DNA of 64,000 nt, taken from NCBI GenBank assembly GCA_000310025.1, contig FN649734.1:2685245-2749244 (forward strand), written 5' to 3'. Under the pieces are notes generated by a model. That model saw only the letters and a program-made list of their open reading frames with translations. It searched no databases and was not told where the DNA came from. Made by a program: the position numbers and the translations under genes. Source of the DNA: Ectocarpus siliculosus (taxonomy: Eukaryota; Sar; Phaeophyceae; Ectocarpales; Ectocarpaceae). This document shows positions 55,464-64,000 of the stretch, piece after piece; position 1 is the stretch's first letter; every line of letters begins with the position of its first letter.

Positions 55464-58400
55464 TTGTTCCAATCGTGACGACGGTCGTTGCTTTCAACCT
55501 GGTGGCCTACGTTACGATCGTGAGGACTATCCTTTGGTCCAATCCGGCGCACATGGTTCCAATCGCGAGGAGGGTCCGTGGTTTCAGTTGGGCGCGCTTG
55601 GTTCCAATCGCGAGGAGGGTCATTGGTTTCAACACGGGGTCTTTGGTTCCAATCATGAAGACGGTCTTTGGTTCCAATGTGGCACCCTTGTTTCCAATCG
55701 TAAGGACGGTCCTAGGTTGACATCCGGCGCCCTTGGTTCCAATCGTCAGAAGGGTCTTTGCTACCAACCTAGGGGCGTCGGTGCCAATCGTGACGACGGT
55801 CCTTGGGTTCCATCTGGGGCCGTCGGGCCCGATCGTGAGGACGGTCCTTGGTTTCAATCCGACGCCCGTGGTTCCAATCGTGATGACGGTCTTTGGATTC
55901 AATTGTGCGCCCTTGGTTCCAGTCATGAGGACGGTCCTTGGTTTTGATTGGTCGCCCTTAGTTCCAATCGCGAAGACGATCCTTGGTGTCGAACTGGCGC
56001 TCTTGGTTCCAATCGTGAAGCCTGTCCTTGGTTTCAATCTAAAGGCATCGGTTCCAATCGTGAGAACGGTCCTTGGGTTCAACCTGGCGCCCTTGGTTCC
56101 TATCGTAAGGACGGTCGTTCTGTTTATTCTGAGGACGTCGGTTCCAATCGTGAGGACGATCCTTGGTTTCAATCCGGCGCCCACGGTGTTATTTGTGAGG
56201 AGGGGCCTTGGGTTCAATAGAGCGCCCTTGGTCCCAATCGTGAGGACGGTAATTAGTTTCAACCTGGATGCCTTGGTTACAATCGTGAAGACGGTCCTTG
56301 GTTTCAATCTGAGGGCGTCGGTTGCAATCGTAGGGGCGGTCCTTTAGTTCAAGCTTGGGGGGTCGGTTCCAATCTTGAGGACAGTCCTTGGTTTCAATCT
56401 GGCGCCCTTGGTTCCTATCGTGAACACGGTCCTTGTTTTCAATCCGAGGGGGTCGGCTCCAATCGTGAAGACCATCCTTGGTTTCAATCCGGGGCCCATG
56501 GGTTCAGTCGTGAGGACCGTCCTTGGTTTCAATTGGGCGCCCTTGGTCTCAATCGTGAGGACGGTGATTAGTTTCAACCTCGGTGCCTTGGTTCCAATCG
56601 TGAAGATGGTCCTTGGTTTCAATTGGGCGCCCGTGGTCCCAATCGTGAGGACGGTTCTTCGTATCAATCTGAGGGCTTTGGCTCCAATCGTGAACACGGT
56701 CCTCGGTTCCAATCTGGAGACCTTGTGCCCAATCGTCAAGACAGTCCTTGGTTTCAACCTGGGGGCCTTGGGTCCAATCGTGAGGACGGTCCTTGGTTCC
56801 AATCTGGAGGCCTTGTTTCCAATCGTGAAGACGGTCCTTGGTTTCAACCTGGGGCCTTGGCTCCAATCGTCAAGACGGCCCTTTGTTTCAACCTGGGGGC
56901 CTTGGTTCCACTCGTAAAAACGGTCCTTTGTTCGAATCTCGAGGTCTTGGCTCCGAACGTGGAGACGGTCCTTGGTTCCAATCTGGAGGCCTTGCTTGAT
57001 ATCGTCAACAGGACCCTTTGTCTCAACCTGGGGGCCAAGGGTCCAATCGTAAAAATGGTCCTTGGTTCCAATCTGGAGACCTTGGGTCCAATCGTGAAAA
57101 CGGTCCTTGGTTCCAATGTGGAGGCCCTGTGCCCAATCGTCAAGACGGTCCTTTGTTCCAACCTGGGGACCTGGGTTCCAATCGTGAAGACGGTCCTTGG
57201 TTTCAACCTGGATGCCTTGGGTCCAATCGTGAAGAAGGTCCTTAATTTCATCCTGGGGGCCTTGGTTCCAATCGTGCGGACGGTCCTTGGTTTAAACCTG
57301 GAGGCCTTGTGCCCAATCGTCAAGACAGTCCTTGGTTCAAATCAGGAGCCCTTGGTTCCAATCGTGAACACGGTCCTTGGTTCCAATCTCGAGGCCTTGT
57401 TTCCAATCGTGAGGACGGTGGTTGGGTTTTAACCTGGGGGCCTTGGGTCCAAACGTGAGGACGGTCCTTGGTTTCAATCTGGAGGCCTTGTTTCCAATCG
57501 TCAAGACGGTCCTTGGTTTCAACCTGGGGGCCTTGGTTCCAATCGTGACGACGTTCCTTGGTTTCAACCTGGGGACCTTCGGTCGAATCGTGAGGACGGT
57601 CCTTGGTTCCAATCTGGAGGCCTTGGGTCCACTCGTGAAATCGGTCCTTGGTTCCAATCTGGAGACCTTGGCTACCGTGGTGAACACGGTCCTTGGTTCC
57701 AATCTGGAGCCCTTGGGTCCAACCCTGAGGACGGTGCTTGGTTTCAACCTGGGGGCCGTGGTTCCAATCGTCAACAAGGTCCTTTGTTTCAACCTGGGGG
57801 CTTTGGCTCCAATCGTGAACACGGTCCTCGGTTCCAATCTGGAGGCCCTGTTCCCAATCATCAAGAAGATCCTTGGTTTCAACCTGGGGGCCTTGGGTCC
57901 AATCGTGAGGACGGTCCTTGGTTCCAACCTAGATGCCTTGGGTCCAATCGTGAAGACCGTCCTTGAATTCAGCCTGGTGGCATTGGTTCCAATCGTGAGG
58001 ACGGTGGTTGGGTTTTAACCTGGGGGCCTTGGGATCCAATCGTGAGGACGGTCCTTTGTTACAACCTGGGGGCCTTGGGTCCAATCGTGAAGACGGTCCG
58101 TGGTTTCATCCTTGGGGCCTTGGGTCCAAACGTGGGGACGGGCCTTGGTTTCAATCCGGAGGCCAACCGATCGTGAGGACGGTCCTCGGTTCCAACCTGG
58201 GGGCCTTGGTTACAATCGTGAAGATCGTCTTTGAATTCAACCTGGGGGCCTTGGATCCAATCGTGAGGACGGTCTGTGGTTTGAATCCGAAGGCCTTGCT
58301 TCCAATCGTGAGGACGGTGCTTGGTTTCAACCTGGGGGCCTTGGGTCCAATCGTGAAGACGGTCCTTGGTTCCAATTGGAGGCCTTGTTTCCAATCGTCA

Positions 58401-58628
58401 TGACGGTCCTTGGTTCCAATCTGGAGGTCTTGTTTCCAATCGGCAACAAGGTCCTGTGGTTCAACGCGGAAGCCTTGACTCCAATCGTCAAAACGGTCCT
58501 TGGTTCCAATCTGGAGGCCTTTGGTCCCACCGTGTACACGGTCCTTTGTTTCAATCTGGGGGCCTTGGGTCCATTCGTGAGGACGGTCCTTGGTTCCAAC
58601 CTGGGGGCCTTGGGTCCAATCGTGAGGT
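55464..58628 (+). repeat. 45-bp satellite array, about 70 copies
   Basis: Tandem units of 45 bp follow the pattern GGTCCTTGGTTTCAACCTGG, GGGCCTTGGTTCCAATCGTG, AGGAC, with point differences between copies and few length changes. Two sub-families are visible, a left part richer in CGCCCTTGGTTCC and a right part richer in GGAGGCCTTG. Because 45 is divisible by three, several frames on both strands are open for 200 or more codons and translate to 15-residue repeats (VLGFNLGALVPIV type; SNREDGPWFQPGGLG type; PRTVLTIGTKAPRL type on minus). With no splice, start or domain context, I call it noncoding. Confidence 0.9.
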
Positions 58629-61345
58629 GGAACTTGCCATCTGCGATTCATTCAAGGCTCTAGCAACATCATGTAGACGCCTCGCTCCCAAGCAACGCGG
58701 TGTTCACTCATACATACCATTGTGGCATCGCTCCTCCAGTAGCTTACTGTTTCTCGACGACCCTCCAACCATGCCATCTCCGTCCCGCCAAGCGCATGGC
58801 TGCACTGATTCCTTGCCTCCCAACAAACTAGATATTTACTCACACTCACCTCATCGGTGTGCGTCCTCGCCACTCCGACGCCTCGACCCCCATGCTATCT
58901 CCGATCCATGCGAGCTCCTGCCGACGCCAAACCCATCCCTTCAAGCCGCGGTATTCTCTCACAATGTCCTGTGTGGCATCGCCCCGCCTGTAACCAACCC
59001 GTCCCCAGCTTGTGGCCAGCAATGCTCCTAGAGGCATCGATTCCTCGCCTCCCAGCCCACGTCGTGTTCGCTCATCCTTATCGCCGTGGTGTCCGTCCTC
59101 GGGAAACCAGCCCCTTCTGCGACCATCCCCATCCCCATGACATCCCGCCTCCAGCCGAGTCCCTGACTAGACCGATTCCTTGCATCCCAACGCACGCGTT
59201 GTTCATTTTCTCTACCTACCGTGGCATTCGTGCTCACGAATCGAGCCGGTTTCCCGACAGTTCTCCCGGCGTGCTCTCCAGCGTCAACGAGGCCCTGGCT
59301 ACTGCAGCGGAATCCTTGCCTCCCACGCCAGGCTATGCTCACTTCCTCTCAACTCCGTGGCATCGCTACTCGGGTAACCAGCCCCATCCAGGACCCTATT
59401 CCCGCCTTGCCATCTCGTGTCCATTCGAGGTCCTAGCTGGGGCGACTCCAATCCTCCCAGCTTACGCTTGTTTGCCCATCCTCCCCTGCGTGGGGTCCGT
59501 GCTTGCCAGTCCAGCGCCTACAACGACACGTCTCCCGCGATGCCACGTCGGGTCAATCTGAGCTCCTGGATACACCAACTCCTTGCTAGCAAACTTTGGT
59601 CATGTGCACAACTCTCATTTGCGTGGCGTCCGTGCTCGCCAGCCCAACCCGTTCCCCGCCGTTTCTGCCAACATGCCATCTCGCTTCCCGCCACACTTCT
59701 GGCTACTCCAATTCCATGCCTCCCACCCAACGCGATATTCACTCACACTTCCCTTCCTGGCATCGCTCGTCCCGTAACCACGACATTTCTCCCGCCATGC
59801 CATCTCACGTCTATAGCGGTGCTCCAGGTCTCACTGAAACCATGTGTTCCATTACACGCTTTGCCCACAAAATATCATTTACGCCGCCTTCGTCACCGCC
59901 CAGGCAGCCCCTTCTCAACCCTGCTCCCGCCATGCCACCTCGCTTCCTGTCGATGACCTGCCTATACGAATAGCCGAGCTCCTGGATACATCGATTCTTG
60001 GCCGTCCAGCCAACTATTGCTCACTCACTCTCACCTTCGTAGCATCCGTTGTCAGACTTTCATAGCTCCTTCTCCGACATTCTCCCGCCACGCCATCACA
60101 TGCTCGTCCGAGCTCATTGCCCACCGGTTCCTTGCCTTTCGACCGAGGTCTTGTTCATTCCATGTCACCTCCTTGGCGATGCTCCTCTCCTTATCAACCC
60201 CTTTCCCGACCCTTCCCCCGTCTTGTCATCTCGGGTTCAGTCGACGCTCTGGCTACATACGTAGGTTCTTTGCCTCTCAAGAAATGCCGCATTCACGCAC
60301 ACTTTCCTACGAGGCATCACTACCTACCCTGTTTCCCGACCCTTCTCCCGTCATGCGATCTCGAGTCCATCTGATCTCCTGGCTACACCGCATCCTTGCA
60401 TGCCCACTTCGGCTCTTTGCTCGTTATTTGTCGTGGGCACCTATCCTTGACACCGCAATCTCATCCCCGACATGCCATCTCGCGTGCCACCACACTCCTG
60501 GCTACACCGATCCCTTGCCTGCCAACCAACGCGGCATTCAACAACACATCCTGTGTGGCGTCATTCCTCCAGTATACTACATAACCCCTGCCCCGACCCC
60601 TCTCCCGCCACGCCATCTCATGTCTGGCCAAACCCTTGCTTCATCTATTCCTTGCCTCCCATCCGATGCCTCGTTTATTCACAATTTCTTGCATGACATG
60701 TCTCGTCGCTACAACAACCCATGTCCCGAGCCTTCTCCCGCCATACTGTCTATCGTCCAACGGAGCTCGTGACTCCACAGATTCCTGGCCTCCTAACCAA
60801 CGCGGCGTTCATTCACACTTTCCAGGTGCGAATCGTTCGTCCTGTGCCCATACCCTTCCCCGACACTCCTCCCACCAAACCGTATCGCGTCCCGCCAAAC
60901 ACATGGCTGCATCAATTCATTCCTCCTAACCAAAGGCTCCCTCACACGTTTCTGCGTGAAATCGTCCCTACCGCTACCAACGTCTTCATACATAAGACCA
61001 TGGTATCTCGTGCACCACTAAACGCATGGCTAAACAGATTCCTGGGCTCCAAACTGATGACATTTTCATTCACACTCACCTCGAACCCATCCCAAACTCT
61101 TCTCCCGCCATGCCATCTCGCGTCCCGTCGAGGTCCCGGTGGAATCGATTCCTTGCCTCTCAACCCACGCCTCAGTGGCTCCGTTCGTACTAGTATTCCA
61201 GCACCGTGTCCGACCATTCTCCCATCATGCAATCTCGCGTCCACCCTGCATGGTCCTTCACCATTTCCTTTCCCCTCTTCTCGTTCCATTCCAGCTATGT
61301 GGTTGTCCCCATCGTTGCCTCTCGCTGCCTCCACCCTTTGCCCTC
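58629..61345 (+). repeat. Long repeat copy 2, right part of the ~130 bp array
   Basis: The array resumes with ATTCATTCAAGGCTC (58647), matching copy 1 at about 15773. It is collinear to the copy 1 array end but longer, with extra units: the CTCCCAAGCA-GCGGT landmark and the TTCCAGTAT landmark are further apart than in copy 1. Near 61120-61230 it again matches copy 1 (GTCGAGGTCCCGGTGGAATC, CCGACCATTCTCCCATCAT). Confidence 0.82.
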
Positions 61346-62925
61346 GGCCCTTACCCTTAGCCGACCCTCCACTCCATCACGCCGCCGCGCGGCCGAACTC
61401 ATCAGTAAACCCTCTCCTTGCCATGCCGCAATGGCGCCTACATTCGAAGACGTGTGGCGCTGAGCGGCGAAGAAGCTCCGGTCACGTTTTATTACAAGCT
61501 CCCACTCTCCGAGCTCTTGCGCGCATTCGTGCACCTCCTTCCCACGCAGATGTATTGTACGTCGATTTCTTGCCCTTTTGGTGCAGCCCTTCGAGCTACT
61601 TGTTGTACACCCAGATATTATATCGATTGGTGTTATGTACATACATAATGTACCAATGTCTTATTCCACTGGCCGGGGCATCGGACAACTCTTTCCCCGC
61701 TCCATTTCTTAGGGTGGTATCTCCGAGTTTTCCAGCAACACCAGGATGTCGATCTACGTGCACCACACGGAAGAGGCTGGGTATTCATGGTCTTGTTGAT
61801 TTCATGTGTTCGATTTCGGCGAGTATCCCAACCGGTTTGCGCAGCGCCCCGAAAATTGCCAGGTCGAGAAAAAAATGCACTTGTCCCCGGTACTACTACT
61901 CCATACAGTGGGAGAAAACCCCACCCGTAAAACCTTGGCTACAGTAGACTACAGTAGTAAATGTTGAAGATACCATTTGATGTCGTTCTTGCAGAATGAG
62001 CCCGTCTATTGTGTGCAGCCCATTGTGTGCGACCTTTTCGGGCCAAGTGCAGCTAACGATCCCTTCCATGGACCGTCCAGTCCCCCCTCTGATTTTTTCC
62101 TGCGTGGCGCGATACACAAAACTCGTCGAGAAACCGGGGTTGTGAAAAACAGGCGTCGGGTACCTCCCGGACGGCCACAACGAAGAACACAACGAGGACT
62201 TAGGACGCTACACTTGAGAGCACAAGAGAGGACTGCGGAGTAGACTACAGTAGCACGCCGTACGATAGAGGCGCTGGCCGCCATAGGTAGCCACAATCAA
62301 CGTGCCTTGTAATGACGACATGAAGACACGGTGCAAGGTTGCTCCGACGAGATTCCCACACCTCCTCTACCGTGGTATTTGCCAATGGAGAACGACCGTC
62401 ATGCTTGCATGTGGCGCCAACCAGCTTTCGCACACCGTGCCCTTCGTGGTATTGCCCATGTCCCGTCGGGCACCGCAAGCGCATTACGTGACAGCTTTGA
62501 AGCAACAAAACTCTTTCTTGAACTCTGCCTCCACTTTCTGGGGCAAGTCCCGGGGCGAGGTTTTGTTTTCGATCTCCATAAAGCGCTGCTGCAACGACTA
62601 CAGTGTGTACATGTAGTCTAGCACGTGACCGCTTGCTGCGCTCAGCACAAATGGTCCATCTGTGTGCCTTGCCGTCGGTGGCTATGTTGTCCCGAGGCCG
62701 GTTTGTTGGATGGCGGCATGTGGACCAGCGTGGAAAATACTGCTATGTATCTGCAAAGTGCTGCTGCAACGACTCCAAAAAAGATTTTGACCGGTTACTG
62801 TGCACTCAGCACATGTGCATGGACCAACTTGCCTCATCTGAGTGCCTTGCCGTCGGTGGTTGTGTAGTCCCGAGGTCGGTTTGTTGGATGGCGGCATGTG
62901 GACCAGCGTGGAACGTCTGCATCTT
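61346..62925 (+). repeat. Long repeat copy 2: conserved non-tandem end
   Basis: Collinear with 16576-17915 over its whole length, landmark by landmark. It contains an extra internal duplication of about 178 bp (TGCCTTGCCGTCGGTGG at 62665 and 62843, each followed by GGTTTGTTGGATGGCGGCAT) that copy 1 has only once (17834). No shared reading frame was found. Confidence 0.78.
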
Positions 62926-64000
62926 TACTTCCAAATGAGGGGGTTGCACCGACCAGCGTTGTTTCATTTAGACCGCATCCCTCGTTGAAACGAACACATC
63001 GTTGAAGCGAGTATCGGTATTGCGAAACGCCTGCGTAGACTGTAAAACCTTGCCGTGTTGCCGTGTTCCACAGATAGTCGGAACCTTCCCCGTACACGTC
63101 GTCTCAGTGCCCGCTTCGGTGCCGCGTCTATTTTTCATGGAAGCTTTAGACTAGTGCGGCAATGCTTGCTTCGGGGCCTCGCCAATCCAAACCGACCGTC
63201 GACAACACAAGATGCCTTCGGAAGGTCGTGCAATATTCACGGTCGTGAGAGGCTACGCTACAGCAGAAATCTCCTGTGAAAAGTCTCAGTCGGAGAGAGG
63301 CAAAGCAAGAGCTTCCGGGCTTGCTCCACAGACTTCACAATGAAATCAGCGCCTACTCCAGAGTCGCCATGGCCATGCTCGCGCGGTCAATTGTCCACAC
63401 ACGTGTAGAGTGGGCTGCGCTGGAAAAAATAATCCCAGCTTATAGCGATACAACACTGCGTGTATTAGTCTTACGACGGCGGCTTTCGAATCGCAACAGG
63501 TTCCCCGCCCCAAAAGAAGAATTATTGACACGCCGGTCGACTCGCGCTGGTATCGTCCGTAGCCCCGTCTTTGGAGGGTCATATTTAACTTACGATATGC
63601 AGCGCACACTACACCAGGGAGGTCCGAACGGTGATCACCGAGCGCCACAGCTGATGCTGCTGTTGTCCTCAACTCTGAACCTCCAAAAACATTGGAGGGT
63701 CATATTTAACTTACGATATGCAGCGCACACCAGGGAGGTCCGAACGGTGATCACCGAGCGCCACAGCTGATGCTGCTGATGTCCTCAACTCTGAAACTCC
63801 AAAAACAATCTGTGTGTTCGCATGTGTACGTAGCGGACGTGTCTCATAACCTGAGACCGTGCGATCACTTCATAAGTTCGCTACAGATCAGCAAACAACA
63901 GGATCACAGGCGGAACCTCACACATTAGTCTGTACTACTAACGATACTCTCCCACGAAAACCCTGCGAACCCGTGCTGAATATCGTTATGTCGCCCACGG
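62926..64000. other. Intergenic region with a two-copy tandem repeat, no gene recognised
   Basis: A ~120-bp tandem duplication occupies 63571-63808: TTGGAGGGTCATATTTAACT at 63571 and 63692, each continuing through CGAACGGTGATCACCGAGCG. The second copy lacks about 8 bp. No exon could be supported in the remainder. Confidence 0.6.

Noticed and set aside
55507-57432. Open frames of 200-270 codons in the 45-bp satellite, both strands
   Set aside because: The 45-bp period explains the openness in several frames at once; there is no splice, start or domain context.

Overview
The window is eukaryotic nuclear DNA. It has long spliced genes with phase-matched exons and GT-AG introns, many repeats and several retroelements. 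The mix (Copia LTR elements, a tyrosine-recombinase element with split direct repeats, GC-rich exons, Notch/Lin-12-type repeats fused to many membrane segments) suggests a stramenopile, most likely a brown alga of the Ectocarpus type. That placement is inference; no species marker is visible.

Layout. 1-2689 (minus): the 5' four exons of a lysine/serine-rich protein resembling the FAM133 family, running off the left edge. 2690-5064: divergent intergenic DNA. 5065-10428 (plus): a complete seven-exon gene for a 770-residue protein with a low-complexity N-terminal half and a CLASP/TOG-type HEAT domain. 10429-13434: no recognisable gene. 13435-17915: first copy of a long repeat, made of a degenerate ~120-136 bp minisatellite plus a ~1.3 kb non-tandem end. 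17916-21335: no gene, one long hairpin. 21336-35321 (plus): a seven-exon gene for an 809-residue protein with six LNR modules and about nine membrane segments. Its third intron carries a ~7 kb tyrosine-recombinase element (24186-31159) and its fifth a small terminal-inverted-repeat element. 36150-62925: second copy of the long repeat, split by a Copia element (42952-54659) that itself contains a younger Copia element (45583-52866), and further split by a 45-bp satellite of about 70 copies (55464-58628). 62926-64000: no gene, one tandem duplication.

The three host genes show no obvious shared pathway: one is probably nuclear, one probably microtubule-binding, one a membrane or surface protein. 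The clearest theme is layered repeats. Collinear copies inside the window (LNR intron 2 against intron 3; long repeat copy 1 against copy 2) act as internal empty sites that date and delimit the insertions.

Limits: all exon calls rest on reading frame, splice motifs and phase, with no transcript or database support. Positions 37555-37789 are Ns.
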